This document shows, in pieces, positions 54,193 to 63,926 of a stretch of 64,000 bases of DNA (the stretch's first letter is position 1; each line of letters opens with the position of its first letter). Origin of the DNA: Shewanella sp. MBTL60-112-B2 (GTDB lineage: Bacteria; Pseudomonadota; Gammaproteobacteria; Enterobacterales; Shewanellaceae); the NCBI RefSeq assembly GCF_019655055.1, contig NZ_BPFA01000017.1:1-64000 (forward strand), read 5' to 3'. A program made the position numbers and the translations under genes. Below the pieces are notes generated by a model, which did not search any database, was not told the origin of the DNA, and worked only from the letters and a program-made list of their open reading frames with translations.

Positions 54193-56109
54193 TTATTTAA
54201 CGCTAGCTAATAGCATTTGGTTCATTAACTTAATGAATGCTGATGGGTCAGCAAGGCTACCTTTTTCAGATAACAATGCTTGCTGTAGTAATAGCTCAGA
54301 CCACTGAGCAAATAACTGCTCATCTTGCTCGTCGTTTAAACGGGCAACCAGCGGGTGCTCAGGGTTTAGCTCAAATGTCGGCTTAGGCTCTGGTACATCT
54401 TGACCAGCTGCTTGCATCAGCTTGATCATCTGAGTCGACATCTCACCTTCACCAGCAACCACACAAGCAGGGGTATCGGTTAGACGTGTCGTCACCTTAA
54501 CCTCGGAAACTTTATCGCCTAGGCTATCTTTAACGCGTTTAACTAGGCCTTCAGACTCAGTTTCTAATTTCTCTTGCGCTTCTTTTTCACTTGCATCTTC
54601 AAGCTCACCTAACTCAAGGTCGCCACGAGTTACCGAGTGCAGTTTCTTGCCATCAAATTCAGTTAAGTGGTTAATCAACCACTCATCAATACGCTCAGAC
54701 ATCAACAGTACTTCGATGCCTTTTTTACGTAGCAATTCTAGATGCGGGCTGTTAGCTGCAGCTTCATGGCTATCGGCAACAATGTAGTAGATCTTAGACT
54801 GACCTTCTTGCATGCGCTCAATGTAATCAGCTAGCGATACATTGGCCGTTGCTTCACCTGTGTGAGTCGATGCGAAACGCAGTAGACCAGCCACACGTTC
54901 TTTGTTAGCGAAGTCTTCAGCAGGGCCTTCTTTTAGCACTTGACCAAACTCGGTCCAGAAAGACTGATATTTCTCAGCGTCATTTTTAGCTAGTTTTTCA
55001 AGCATGCCTAACACACGCTTAGTCACTGCAGTGCGTAGCGCCGTTGTAACCTTATTATCTTGCAAGATTTCACGTGACACGTTTAGTGGCAGATCGTTCG
55101 AGTCAATTAGACCTTGCACAAAACGCAGGTAGCTTGGCATAAACTGCTCAGCGTCATCCATTACAAATACGCGCTGTACAAACAGTTTGAGTCCATGCTT
55201 ACGGTCGCGGTTCCACATATCCCAAGGCGCTTTAGCTGGAATATATAGCAAGCTTGTGTACTCTTGCTTACCTTCTACGCGGTTATGGCTCCACATTAGT
55301 GGGTCGGTAAAGTCATGAGAAATATGCTTGTAGAACTCTTGATACTCCTCGTCTGACACATCGCTCTTGTTACGAGTCCAAAGTGCTGTAGCCTTGTTCA
55401 TTGGCTTCCAGCTACCTTCAGTGGCTGCAACGGCTTCTGTATCTTCAGTGGCTTCAACCGCTGGGGTACCAGCTTCGAACATCTCTACTGGGACTGAGAT
55501 ATGATCAGAGTATTTCGTGATAATTGAGCGTAAACGGTAGTCGTCGGCGAACTCTTTTTCGTCATCACGTAGGTGTAGCGTGATTTCAGTACCACGAGTC
55601 TGCTTAGAAATCGTCTCAACAGTGAAGTCACCTTCACCGGCTGATTCCCAAAGTACCGCTTCATCGGCACTATGGCCAGCAGCACGAGTACGAACAGTTA
55701 CGCGATCTGCAACGATAAAAGCAGAGTAGAAACCCACACCGAACTGGCCAATTAATTGCGAGTCTTTAGACTCATCGCCAGACATGTTCTTAAAAAATTC
55801 TGCAGTACCCGACTTTGCGATTGTACCTAGATGCTCAATCACACCGTCGCGGGTCATACCGATACCGTTATCTTCGATAGTAACAGTACCTTTTTCTTTA
55901 TCAGCGCTAATGCGAACTCGTAGCTCGCCATCACCTTCATAAAGGTCATCGTTTGTTAGGGCTTCATAGCGTAGCTTATCTGCAGCATCGGCGGCGTTAG
56001 ATACTAACTCACGCAAAAAGATCTCTTTGTTTGAGTACAGAGAGTGGATCATCAAATGTAATAGTTGTTTGACTTCAGTTTGAAAGCCATGAGTCTCTTG
56101 TTGTGACAT
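54193..56109 (-). CDS. htpG: Chaperone HtpG (Hsp90)
   Basis: 638 residues (E. coli 624). N-terminal GHKL ATPase domain with [30 protein letters not shown] and [11 protein letters not shown], then the middle and C-terminal dimerisation domains. The charged stretch around residues 210-245 contains several Glu and Ala codons ([14 protein letters not shown]) and is a little longer than in E. coli. Hsp90 assists late folding with DnaK and, in Shewanella, is reported to be needed for heat growth. A perfect sigma-32 promoter lies upstream. Confidence 0.97.
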   Translation of the reverse strand: MSQQETHGFQTEVKQLLHLMIHSLYSNKEIFLRELVSNAADAADKLRYEALTNDDLYEGDGELRVRISADKEKGTVTIEDNGIGMTRDGVIEHLGTIAKSGTAEFFKNMSGDESKDSQLIGQFGVGFYSAFIVADRVTVRTRAAGHSADEAVLWESAGEGDFTVETISKQTRGTEITLHLRDDEKEFADDYRLRSIITKYSDHISVPVEMFEAGTPAVEATEDTEAVAATEGSWKPMNKATALWTRNKSDVSDEEYQEFYKHISHDFTDPLMWSHNRVEGKQEYTSLLYIPAKAPWDMWNRDRKHGLKLFVQRVFVMDDAEQFMPSYLRFVQGLIDSNDLPLNVSREILQDNKVTTALRTAVTKRVLGMLEKLAKNDAEKYQSFWTEFGQVLKEGPAEDFANKERVAGLLRFASTHTGEATANVSLADYIERMQEGQSKIYYIVADSHEAAANSPHLELLRKKGIEVLLMSERIDEWLINHLTEFDGKKLHSVTRGDLELGELEDASEKEAQEKLETESEGLVKRVKDSLGDKVSEVKVTTRLTDTPACVVAGEGEMSTQMIKLMQAAGQDVPEPKPTFELNPEHPLVARLNDEQDEQLFAQWSELLLQQALLSEKGSLADPSAFIKLMNQMLLASVK

Positions 56110-56153
56110 GAAATGTTCCCTTTAAAAATCAGTTTAAATAAAGCTTACAAATA

Positions 56154-56181
56154 AGATGGGGTTATAAAATCGCTTTTCAAG
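56154..56181 (-). promoter_or_regulatory. Sigma-32 heat-shock promoter of htpG
   Basis: CTTGAAA (56181-56175), 13-nt spacer, CCCCATCT (56161-56154) on the minus strand, 45 bp before the start codon. It fits the sigma-32 consensus in both boxes. Confidence 0.88.
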
Positions 56182-56216
56182 GGAAAGAGTGCGCATTGAT
56201 TTCAATTGCACAAAAA

Positions 56217-56249
56217 AAATCCAGTTTGTAATAATCACAAACTGGATTT
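56217..56249 (-). terminator. Terminator of recR
   Basis: AAATCCAGTTTGT/ACAAACTGGATTT stem with a 7-nt loop, T-run on the minus strand (complement of 56212-56219). It separates recR from the htpG promoter. Confidence 0.85.
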
Positions 56250-56332
56250 ATAAAGCATTTCATTCTCAAACAAGTGCTTATCGCTATCGTTTAGACTTAA
56301 GCCTCAACAATGCAGAAATAATCTGGATGATA

Positions 56333-56932
56333 TTAGATAGGTAAACGTCCATTAAAAGATAAAGCTAAGGTCGTACTATCTACATATTCAAGCTCACCAC
56401 CCACTGGCACGCCATGAGCAATACGACTAACAGTCAATTGATGGCGTTTTGCCATATCGGCAATGTAGTGCGCGGTGGCATCACCTTCAACGGTTGGATT
56501 AGTCGCTAAAATAAGCTCACTCACATCACCAGACGCTAAATGCTGTTCTAGTAAATCAAGTCCAAGCTCATCTGGCCCCACTCCATCAAGCGGTGATAGG
56601 TGGCCAAGTAATACAAAGTAGCGCCCCGTAAAGTGCCCACCCGCTTCGATTGCAAGCACATCAGCTGGTGTTTCTACCACACAAATCACTTCAGAATGGC
56701 CACGCTTAGTGCTGACACAAATCGGACAATAGGTTTCTTCGGTAAACGTACGACATGATTGGCAATGGCCTACATCAGACATAGCTTTGGCTAACGAGTC
56801 AGCCAATTTAGCGCCCGCTTTTCGGTCTCGCTCTAGCAGTTGAAACGCCATTCTTTGGGCAGATTTTGGGCCAACCCCAGGTAAACAACGAAGTGACTGG
56901 ATGAGCTCATCAACGAGTGGACTAAATTTCAT
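56333..56932 (-). CDS. recR: Recombination protein RecR
   Basis: 199 residues. Helix-hairpin-helix ([17 protein letters not shown], 17-33), a zinc finger with four cysteines ([16 protein letters not shown], about 57-72), then a Toprim domain ([15 protein letters not shown]) and a C-terminal region starting [14 protein letters not shown]. RecR with RecF/RecO loads RecA at single-strand gaps. In most proteobacteria it follows ybaB directly; here two other genes lie between, and it has its own terminator. It may still share an upstream promoter with those genes (184-bp gap). Confidence 0.96.
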   Translation of the reverse strand: MKFSPLVDELIQSLRCLPGVGPKSAQRMAFQLLERDRKAGAKLADSLAKAMSDVGHCQSCRTFTEETYCPICVSTKRGHSEVICVVETPADVLAIEAGGHFTGRYFVLLGHLSPLDGVGPDELGLDLLEQHLASGDVSELILATNPTVEGDATAHYIADMAKRHQLTVSRIAHGVPVGGELEYVDSTTLALSFNGRLPI

Positions 56933-57116
56933 TTAACGTTCCGCATATATAAGACATCTTTATGCCTTAGAAAATAGCCAATAACCTGTACAGCATGGGA
57001 GAAAACCACCCGCTAACACAAGCCATCATAAAATTAGCGTCAGATACTAGCATAGAATATGAAATTTTTACCCCTATCAGATAACCCAGACAAGTTTAAC
57101 ATTCACCGAAACGCGT

Positions 57117-58037
57117 TTATTTAAGCTCGATGGCCTTCACATTAAAAGCGACTGCAGATGACTCTCCCTGTGCAACGGCGCGCATACCGGGGCGAATAAC
57201 CTTCCAATAGGCTCTATCCTCCAAACAAACAGCGCCAAAAAAGTGCTCAATATTAACCCCGCCCTTGCAGTTCTTACCCCAATAATCTCGGTTTTTATCG
57301 GAAAAAGTAATGTCGAGTTCTACCGGCTTGGCGCTGATAACGTGCCATAAATTACCGCCGCCCACTATAACTGCAGCACTCAATATAATATTACCGACTA
57401 ATATGGCAATGACTTGTTTGGTTGTAGTCTGCCCCATTTGTGATGATCGCTGTTTCCCTTCTTGCGAAAAAGCCCTATATAACAGTATGGGTAAAGTCAG
57501 CACATAAGTGATGCCAGCTGCGATATAGGCGCTTTGAAAGAACTCATCTCGCCAGATAAAATCGGAAAAAAATACCAACGACAACAAACCAAAACAAGCA
57601 GCAATAATATAGGCAAAGCCAAGATATTTAATCGCTTGACTCGCTTGGGTTTGCTTAGGGAAATAATTTTCAACAAACTTGGCTTCACTCTCGCTCAAGA
57701 GTCTCTGTAAATGATCTTCTAGTTCGCCAAAGCTCACAAAACCAAATTCCTTTTGTCGCTCTCGACCTCCTTTAGCGCTGGTGTAATACAACGCCAATAA
57801 CCCTTCTTCTTTACTCAGCAGATCATAAGTAAAAGTGATCTCACACTGCCTCACCTTTGTCTGTACGATCAGCATAGGCATGGTGAGCGCTCCACTTCCA
57901 TCAACGCTAGGTTCTTCAAATACGACACAATCAAGCACCTCCTTGAGACGATGCTTTAAGTTAGTGCGACTTGTCACCGCCCCAAACTCTTGAGTTTGAC
58001 CAGATGCTAACCCTAATGACAGCGAACTTATCTTCAT
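57117..58037 (-). CDS. Membrane protein of unknown function, inserted between ybaB and recR
   Basis: 306 residues. A soluble N-terminal part of about 135 residues (with SLSLGLASGQTQEFGAVTSRTNLKHRLKEVLD) is followed by three membrane segments (about 138-160, 168-190, 215-235) and a C-terminal part that may be periplasmic, with two or three cysteines (KNCKGGVNIEHFFGAVCLEDR). I do not recognise the family. Its start is 2 bp after the stop of the Sel1-repeat gene, so the two are one operon and likely work together. Confidence 0.72.
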   Translation of the reverse strand: MKISSLSLGLASGQTQEFGAVTSRTNLKHRLKEVLDCVVFEEPSVDGSGALTMPMLIVQTKVRQCEITFTYDLLSKEEGLLALYYTSAKGGRERQKEFGFVSFGELEDHLQRLLSESEAKFVENYFPKQTQASQAIKYLGFAYIIAACFGLLSLVFFSDFIWRDEFFQSAYIAAGITYVLTLPILLYRAFSQEGKQRSSQMGQTTTKQVIAILVGNIILSAAVIVGGGNLWHVISAKPVELDITFSDKNRDYWGKNCKGGVNIEHFFGAVCLEDRAYWKVIRPGMRAVAQGESSAVAFNVKAIELK

Positions 58038-58039
58038 GA

Positions 58040-58723
58040 TTAAAATACCTGCTCTAACAGTGCGCTAATCTGATTGTTGTCATCATCCCAAGAATGCTTG
58101 GCTTTAGTGTTTCTAAAGGTTTGATCAGCGTTGGCTTTCTCTTGTGGCGTCAAATGTTCCGCGGCTTGTTTTACTAAGCTTCGAGACTGAGAAAAACCAT
58201 TAGCTCTAGCATACAAGCCCCAAAGGTAAGCTTGGCTATAATCACCAAGATTGAAATAGTAAACAGCCAAATTATGTTGCCCAGCAGGGAAAGATTGCTT
58301 AGCAGACTTTTCGAGCCAAAATAACGATTTTAGCGGGTTTTGTGGCACGTAATGGCCAAAGTGATATAACAAGCTTAAATAGTATTGAGCAAACGCATTA
58401 TCGCTATTCTTACTAAACCAACGGTATGCCTGCTGGTAATTGTCAGCAGCAGTCAAATCGTAAAAATACAGTGTGGCCAGCGACAACTGACTACCGACAT
58501 CACCTAGCTTTGCAGCAGGCGCAAAAAATGCTTTCGCATCGGTGTAGCGCTTATTATTAAATAGAATAAAACCTATCTCACGAGCCTCTTCGGATGGCAG
58601 GCTTTTACTGTATTTGTCTATTCCGCTAAGGGCAATCGGCGGCGCACCAAACAAGGTGTTAAAGATAACCATGACGACAAATATAGCTAAGGAGAACCCC
58701 AGCCCTTTAAGCTTTTGCTTCAC
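58040..58723 (-). CDS. Sel1-like repeat protein, membrane-anchored
   Basis: 227 residues. A hydrophobic N-terminal segment (about 8-25, GLGFSLAIFVVMVIFNTLFG) could be a signal anchor. Residues about 50-180 consist of Sel1-like/TPR-type repeats (AAKLGDVGSQLSLATLYFYD, YHFGHYVPQNPLKSLFWLEKSA, AGQHNLAVYYFNLGDYSQAY). Such repeats mediate protein contacts. It is transcribed just ahead of the unknown 306-residue gene and is preceded by a terminator after ybaB, so this pair probably has its own promoter in the 58724-59011 gap. Confidence 0.75.
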   Translation of the reverse strand: MKQKLKGLGFSLAIFVVMVIFNTLFGAPPIALSGIDKYSKSLPSEEAREIGFILFNNKRYTDAKAFFAPAAKLGDVGSQLSLATLYFYDLTAADNYQQAYRWFSKNSDNAFAQYYLSLLYHFGHYVPQNPLKSLFWLEKSAKQSFPAGQHNLAVYYFNLGDYSQAYLWGLYARANGFSQSRSLVKQAAEHLTPQEKANADQTFRNTKAKHSWDDDNNQISALLEQVF

Positions 58724-58926
58724 ACATTAATCCATTTAGGCTAATACTGATTAAGAATAACTAAAGCTGTACACCAAAGATGGCGCAGCAAAGGCGAGTA
58801 ATAAAACGGCAGCAGTCTGACACAAGGCTGTGAAGCTCGCAAGATATTGAATGTAAGCTTATGAAAGTTTGTGATTTATATTTACTTGGAGTGAAATGCT
58901 AATGAATAGGATAAATACAGAAACAG

Positions 58927-58952
58927 AAAAGCCCAAGATAAACTTGGGCTTT
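58927..58952 (-). terminator. Terminator after ybaB
   Basis: AAAAGCCCAAG-ATAAA-CTTGGGCTTT, with TTTT-rich sequence following on the minus strand. It lies 60 nt past the ybaB stop codon, so the dnaX-ybaB transcript probably ends here. Confidence 0.75.
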
Positions 58953-59011
58953 GTCATTTACCTACACTTATACCAGTCAGCTAGGACTGAAACAAACCGT
59001 TAGGAAATCAG

Positions 59012-59341
59012 TTAGAACGGCATCTTCATGCCTGGTGGTAGTTGCATACCGCCTGTCACTTCAGCCATTTTCTCTTTTTGATTCTCTTCTACGCGGCGCG
59101 CTGCATCGTTACAAGCTGCTGCGATAAGATCTTCTAGCATTTCTTTATCGTCTTCAAGCAGGCTTGCGTCGATATCAACTTTACGTACGCTGTGAGAACC
59201 CGTCATAGTGACTTTAACTAGGCCAGCACCAGCTTCGCCAGTCACTTCCATACGTGCGATCTCTTCTTGCACTTTAGCCATTTTGTCTTGCATCATCTGG
59301 GCTTGCTTCATCAAGTTGCCCATACCGCCTTTTCCAAACAT
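59012..59341 (-). CDS. ybaB: Nucleoid-associated protein YbaB/EbfC
   Basis: 109 residues (E. coli 109). [29 protein letters not shown] is characteristic. It is a small dimeric DNA-binding protein. The spacing to dnaX (stop at 59442, 100 bp) is as usual. recR, the usual next gene, is displaced by about 2.1 kb. Confidence 0.95.
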   Translation of the reverse strand: MFGKGGMGNLMKQAQMMQDKMAKVQEEIARMEVTGEAGAGLVKVTMTGSHSVRKVDIDASLLEDDKEMLEDLIAAACNDAARRVEENQKEKMAEVTGGMQLPPGMKMPF

Positions 59342-59441
59342 ACTCTAATTCTCTTCTATTATTTATCACAACAAATAAAGTGGGCTAATCTTACTAAAAA
59401 ACCAATGATTAGCAATGAAAGCTGAAATTCAATTGTAAAAT

Positions 59442-62324
59442 TTATGACTCAGTTAACCGCTTAAAGTTCGCAATATCGATCAACTCAATCTGTTTTCCTT
59501 TCTGTACCAATAGCTCTGGCGCATAAGTTAACGAATCGTCTGTCATCTGTGCCCCCATATTCTGGGTTAGCCAGCGCACATTTTCATCGGTCATCAGATC
59601 ATGATGAGCCTGCACTAAGATCTCTTTGTTGAAACGTCGTCTGACTTCAAGCGGCGTTTCTCTATCATGATCAGCGCCTACAGTCACGCTTACCGTGCAT
59701 GGCTCGCCAAGAGCGGCACTCATAGCCTCTTCTAATTGCTTAATGGCCACATCAGCAGCTAAATGCTTCTGATCTGGCTTTAGCAACAGTGACAAGGGTT
59801 GCTCAAACTGATGGCAGACTGAGTTCACCGCTAACTGACGCACTCGCCCACCAACCTCAAGCTCTGACATAAAGCGATACCATTTGAGATCAACTTCATT
59901 TCCCGTCAAATCACCACTGGGTAATATAGGTAAGTTTAGCTCAGCATCCTGAACAGGAGATGAATCAACTGTTGTTTGCTCAGGTGCAGTTACATCTTGT
60001 TCAGTATCAAATTCGGCAGTTTTTTCCTCTTCAAGCTTAGCTTCACTGTTATGCGGCTGAGCTGTCGAATCATCAAATCGCGCACAAGGATCCTGTTCGT
60101 GAGGTTCTTCCCAAGGCGGCCTGTCGATAATCTCGGACTGACTGTCATCAGCTAGTTGTTGAACTGGCTCTTTAGGTGATTCAAAGCTATCTGCTGAGGT
60201 GATTTCGTTATCCTCTACTTCTGGGAGCTTTCGCGCCGGAGGAGTAAAAGGCTTACGAACCTCTAAAGACTTTTTTGAGGATTCCTCCTTAGGATCATCC
60301 TCTCCTAGTCCCTCGAGTAAAGTCGCTCTGGCTGCAAGAACAGCATCCAAAAGATCATCACCCGAAACAGAGTCGGTATTGGTCGTCGAACTTACCGGTG
60401 ACGTCACCGATTGAGCCTGCGAAGATGGCTCTTGATTGGTCTGATAACTTAAATCGTTACTATTATCGAAACCATAATCATGGCTAGAGCCATCATAAGC
60501 ACCGGCATAGTCAGCGTACGATGCTAAATCATCATCGCTGTAATCTGCATAGGCTGCGCTTTCGCTGGTAAGCTCATCTTGTTGTCTATCTGCCCCCTGC
60601 TCAGACTCAGAGCCAAGCTCACTCTCAGACTTTGCCTCTAGAGCTGGAGGCATTTGCGGCTCAGGCTGTAATTGCGCTGAAGACTGTAACTGCGCTGAAG
60701 GCTCTATTTCTGCTGAGAGCTCTTTTTGCGCTAAAGGCTCTGTTTGTGCTGAAGGCTCGGTCGCTTTTTCAACCTTCTCAGCGACTTCAGTAACATCTGC
60801 GGCGACAACTTCTGGATCAGCCTCAGTGGCCGTTTCTGCTTGATTAAAGCCCTGACTCTGAGCCTGGCTCATTATCATGGCCATCTCGCTATTAAGGCTT
60901 AGATCTGGCTCCTCTAACGCAGCACTTTCTTCAATTATTTGCTTGCTACTCGGCTCCGTCACAATAGCTGAAGCGTTAGCAGAAATAACCTCGACGGGCT
61001 TCTCTTGCTCCTCAGCCGATCCCTTAACCTCAGCTTCATCAGCAGAAGTAGAGGCCGCGGCTAGTAAGGTCTCTGAGTTTAAAGCAGCAGGAGCTGAGTC
61101 TACCGCCGCTTGGGCGTGACTTATGGAAGCAGAGTTAACTGACGCTGCAGTAATCGCAGCTTGAGCTGCTAATAGTTGTTCCTTATCGGCTTTCGGTACA
61201 CTAACTTCAGCTTTCGACTCGACCGCCCAACGCGTTACAGGCTTTTCTGGGACGAAAGTTACCGCTCGGAGCAGTGCCATCTCAAGTCCCGATTTAGGGT
61301 CGGGGGCATGAGGTAAGTCTTTACGCCCTGTAAGTAACAACTGATAGTACAGCTGTACCTGCTCTGCTGATAGCTGCTGTGCAAACGCTTTAATCTGCTC
61401 ACTATACAGTGACATTTGCGCGGCTGCCGGAGCAAATTGGGTTAAAGTAATTTGATGCAACAACTCAAGTAAGCTTCGCAGCACTTCTTCTGGTTCAGCG
61501 CCAAATGACAGCACTTTTGCCGTCACTTGCATCAAATCTATCACATCAGCTTTAGCCAGAGCTTCAAGCAAGGCAATAACATGCTTCTCATCGATGCTAC
61601 CGAGCATTGTCTGTACTTGCTCGAGTTTGACCTGACCTGCGCCAAATGCAATGGCTTGATCGGTCAAACTCAAGGCATCACGCATACTGCCGTTCGCCGC
61701 TTTAGCAAGTAAGGTTAAAGCTGACTCTTCAAAAGTCAGTTGTTCTGCCGTTAAAATATGGTTAAGCTGCGCGGCAATCTCATCTTGAGTAAGACTCTTA
61801 AGATTAAACTGCAAACAACGAGAGAGAACCGTCACAGGTAAGCGCTGTGGATCGGTAGTCGCTAATAAGAATTTTACGTGCTCTGGAGGTTCTTCAAGCG
61901 TCTTTAGCAAGGCATTAAAACTGCTGCGCGATAACATGTGTACTTCATCGATAAGGTACACTTTATAGCGACCACGGCTCGGCCTGTATTGCACGTTATC
62001 GAGTAGTTCTCGGGTATCATCAACCTTAGTTCTTGAGGCAGCATCGACTTCAATCAAGTCGACAAAACGGCCTTCGGCAATTTCAACACACGCAGAACAT
62101 TGGCCACATGGCGTGGCTGTGACCCCTTGCTCGCAATTTAACCCCTTAGCAAAAAGACGTGCAAGACTGGTTTTACCCACACCGCGAGTACCGGAAAACA
62201 GATAAGCATGGTGCAATCTTTGCTGAGTAAGCGCATTGGTTAATGCATGTAAAACATGAGATTGACCAACCATTTGCTCAAAAGTGGCAGGGCGCCATTT
62301 TCTGGCCAACACCTGATATGACAT
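59442..62324 (-). CDS. dnaX: DNA polymerase III subunits tau and gamma
   Basis: 960 residues from MSYQVLARKW at 62324 (E. coli 643). AAA+ core to about residue 370: Walker A GTRGVGKT (45-52), zinc cysteines C64, C73, C76 and C79, Walker B-like LIDEVHML, SRC sensor region. The linker is about 460 residues long, acidic and Ser/Ala/Gln/Glu-rich, with five imperfect hexapeptide repeats, and is the source of the extra length. The C-terminal tau domain (about 835-960) has NLPILPSGDLTGNEVDLKWYRFMSELEV. It is the clamp-loader motor and polymerase tether. A slippery sequence at 60270-60276 probably yields a shorter gamma form of about 690 residues. Confidence 0.95.
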   Translation of the reverse strand: MSYQVLARKWRPATFEQMVGQSHVLHALTNALTQQRLHHAYLFSGTRGVGKTSLARLFAKGLNCEQGVTATPCGQCSACVEIAEGRFVDLIEVDAASRTKVDDTRELLDNVQYRPSRGRYKVYLIDEVHMLSRSSFNALLKTLEEPPEHVKFLLATTDPQRLPVTVLSRCLQFNLKSLTQDEIAAQLNHILTAEQLTFEESALTLLAKAANGSMRDALSLTDQAIAFGAGQVKLEQVQTMLGSIDEKHVIALLEALAKADVIDLMQVTAKVLSFGAEPEEVLRSLLELLHQITLTQFAPAAAQMSLYSEQIKAFAQQLSAEQVQLYYQLLLTGRKDLPHAPDPKSGLEMALLRAVTFVPEKPVTRWAVESKAEVSVPKADKEQLLAAQAAITAASVNSASISHAQAAVDSAPAALNSETLLAAASTSADEAEVKGSAEEQEKPVEVISANASAIVTEPSSKQIIEESAALEEPDLSLNSEMAMIMSQAQSQGFNQAETATEADPEVVAADVTEVAEKVEKATEPSAQTEPLAQKELSAEIEPSAQLQSSAQLQPEPQMPPALEAKSESELGSESEQGADRQQDELTSESAAYADYSDDDLASYADYAGAYDGSSHDYGFDNSNDLSYQTNQEPSSQAQSVTSPVSSTTNTDSVSGDDLLDAVLAARATLLEGLGEDDPKEESSKKSLEVRKPFTPPARKLPEVEDNEITSADSFESPKEPVQQLADDSQSEIIDRPPWEEPHEQDPCARFDDSTAQPHNSEAKLEEEKTAEFDTEQDVTAPEQTTVDSSPVQDAELNLPILPSGDLTGNEVDLKWYRFMSELEVGGRVRQLAVNSVCHQFEQPLSLLLKPDQKHLAADVAIKQLEEAMSAALGEPCTVSVTVGADHDRETPLEVRRRFNKEILVQAHHDLMTDENVRWLTQNMGAQMTDDSLTYAPELLVQKGKQIELIDIANFKRLTES
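60253..60290 (-). promoter_or_regulatory. Probable programmed -1 frameshift signal in dnaX
   Basis: Minus strand: AAGGAGG (60290-60284) 7 nt before the slippery heptamer A AAA AAG (60276-60270), in the right phase (codons TCA AAA AAG). After a -1 slip the frame reads GTC TTT AGA GGT TCG and stops at TAA (60255-60253). This matches the E. coli dnaX arrangement of an internal Shine-Dalgarno site plus A AAA AAG. No convincing downstream stem-loop was identified by eye. Product: about 690 residues ending KKVFRGS. Confidence 0.8.
60663..60752 (-). repeat. Five hexapeptide (18-bp) tandem repeats in the dnaX linker
   Basis: Residues 525-554 read as five units: SAQTEP, LAQKEL, SAEIEP, SAQLQS, SAQLQP. 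DNA units are similar but not identical. Probably an expanded flexible spacer. Confidence 0.85.
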
Positions 62325-62459
62325 GGAACTCCCCAACGTGTCATGAATATGGTTTCGGGAGCACGCTCCTCGACATCGTTGAACAATAGCATGCAACGGT
62401 TTTACATGCTATCTCAAGCGTCTTAGGAGCGGTTTGACGGTGATTAATTCACCTTTTAA

Positions 62460-62493
62460 GATAAAGAATCGACAGTTTTGTCGACTCTTTATC
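62460..62493 (-). terminator. Hairpin after apt
   Basis: GATAAAGAATCGACA/TGTCGACTCTTTATC, 15-bp stem with one mismatch and a GTTT loop. It lies 30 nt past the apt stop codon. The T-run beyond it is weak (CTTAAAA on the minus strand), so it could be a stabilising 3' hairpin instead. Confidence 0.55.
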
Positions 62494-62522
62494 GCTACTG
62501 TTTATCTCAGTAGCCTGTAGAC

Positions 62523-63074
62523 TTATTCGCCTTCAAACTCACAAAGGCTGACTAACTTAAGATCCATCGCTTGTAGACGCTCTTCACCACCAAGATCTGG
62601 CAATGAAATAACAAAAGCAGCATCATTTACGCTTCCGCCTAACTTACGGATAAGCTTAACAGTTGCTTCGATTGTACCGCCAGTTGCAAGTAAGTCATCG
62701 ATTACCAGTACTTTGTCGTCAGCATTGATCGCATCAACATGGATCTCTAAAACATCATGACCATATTCAAGCTCATAACTTTCTGAAATCGTTTCTCTTG
62801 GTAACTTACCAGGCTTACGAACAGGTACAAAACCTATGCCTAGTTCGAGGGCTAAAGGAGCGCCAAACAGAAACCCGCGCGCTTCAGTACCGACAACCTT
62901 AGTAAACCCTTGGTCTTTATAGTACTCAACTAAAAGGCCAATGGTGAGTTTATAGGCTTGTGGATCTTCTAATAAGCTAGTCACATCTCTAAACAAGATC
63001 CCTTCTTTAGGATAATTAGGGATGGTTTTAATGCTGTTCTTTATTAGTGCCAAGCTGTCAGTATTCATTACCAT
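62523..63074 (-). CDS. apt: Adenine phosphoribosyltransferase
   Basis: 183 residues, the same length as E. coli Apt. Motifs: [12 protein letters not shown] near the N-terminus, the PRPP-binding loop [16 protein letters not shown] (about residues 120-135), and [17 protein letters not shown]. It makes AMP from adenine and PRPP. Start could be 63074 (MVMN) or 63068 (MN). It lies upstream of dnaX on the same strand, as in E. coli, with the hairpin between. Confidence 0.96.
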   Translation of the reverse strand: MVMNTDSLALIKNSIKTIPNYPKEGILFRDVTSLLEDPQAYKLTIGLLVEYYKDQGFTKVVGTEARGFLFGAPLALELGIGFVPVRKPGKLPRETISESYELEYGHDVLEIHVDAINADDKVLVIDDLLATGGTIEATVKLIRKLGGSVNDAAFVISLPDLGGEERLQAMDLKLVSLCEFEGE

Positions 63075-63331
63075 AATTCTTTACTTAATCTACTTTAGTT
63101 TGTTGAAATCCCCTGCAGCAAATTTTGATTATGCAGGTATAGATGTCATCGAAGTGTAAAAATCGGCATCAAGCTTAAGCCGCTTTATTGCGAGTTGCAA
63201 CCTACTAACGCTAGAAGTGTAGTCTCAGTCTTAGCTATTTTGTGTTGCCATTGTTTTTATGTGAGGAGGCTTTTGAACTAAAGCCGTAATAGAGCTTACT
63301 TTTCAATGCGATGATGTAATACAGTGGACGG

Positions 63332-63703
63332 TCACCCGTCGATTTCAGGAATACTTCTTAGATAAAGAATTAATCCTGTACCAAGACACGCCAGCATCAC
63401 TTTTACCCAGATTAGTGGAACAATGACAATACTGGTTAAAAAACTCAGGCTACTGACGATGTAAGCTTTCTTTTTTAAGCTTTTACGAATGGCTCCCTGC
63501 GCCTGCCAGTTTTTCAGTGCATCGGCAAACCAAGGGTGGCTCATCAACCACTGGTAAAGCCTATCGCTAGAGCGAGCAAAACAATACGCAGCTAATAAAA
63601 TAAACGGCACTGTTGGCAATATAGGCAGCAATATACCTAACAAGCCTAAAACTAAGCTGCAAAGTCCTAAAATAAGAAAAAAGCCACGCTTTAACGCCAT
63701 CAA
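63332..63703 (-). CDS. ybaN: YbaN-family inner-membrane protein (DUF454)
   Basis: 123 residues with three to four membrane segments. The block LPTVPFILLAAYCFARSSDRLYQWLMSHPWF is typical of YbaN/DUF454, and GAIRKSLKKKA is the cytoplasmic loop. E. coli ybaN also lies next to apt. Function unknown. It is separate from the small upstream ORF at 63774-63893 by a terminator. Confidence 0.9.
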   Translation of the reverse strand: MMALKRGFFLILGLCSLVLGLLGILLPILPTVPFILLAAYCFARSSDRLYQWLMSHPWFADALKNWQAQGAIRKSLKKKAYIVSSLSFLTSIVIVPLIWVKVMLACLGTGLILYLRSIPEIDG

Positions 63704-63722
63704 TCAATCCTAAAAAACAAAA

Positions 63723-63744
63723 AGCCACTCTATTATGAGTGGCT
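63723..63744 (-). terminator. Terminator after the small ORF
   Basis: AGCCACTC-TATTAT-GAGTGGCT stem with a T-rich minus-strand 3' side (complement of 63712-63722), 30 nt past the stop codon of the 39-residue ORF. Confidence 0.88.
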
Positions 63745-63773
63745 AGTATACCTGAGCTTGGCTTAAAGGCGGA

Positions 63774-63893
63774 TTAAATTAATCCCATAATCTTTAACCA
63801 AGAAAGGCTCGCGGGTAATGTAGGAATAAGCATTACAAGGATAAAACCAATAAAATAAACAATGTTAAATGGGTCTTTAAACGGCTGACTCAT
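63774..63893 (-). CDS. Small membrane protein, 39 residues, unrecognised
   Basis: A hydrophilic start (MSQPFKDPFN) is followed by a hydrophobic span of about 20 residues (11-30) and a short SLSWLKIMGLI tail. A strong GAGAGGAAG ribosome site lies 3-4 nt before the ATG. It has its own terminator at 63723-63744, and a perfect FNR-type box is centred about 41 nt upstream of the ATG. These three signals together support a genuine small gene. It could be a subunit or regulator of a membrane complex, but I know no homologue. Confidence 0.7.
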   Translation of the reverse strand: MSQPFKDPFNIVYFIGFILVMLIPTLPASLSWLKIMGLI

Positions 63894-63926
63894 GACTTCC
63901 TCTCTTATTATTGCTAACCACTTTTA

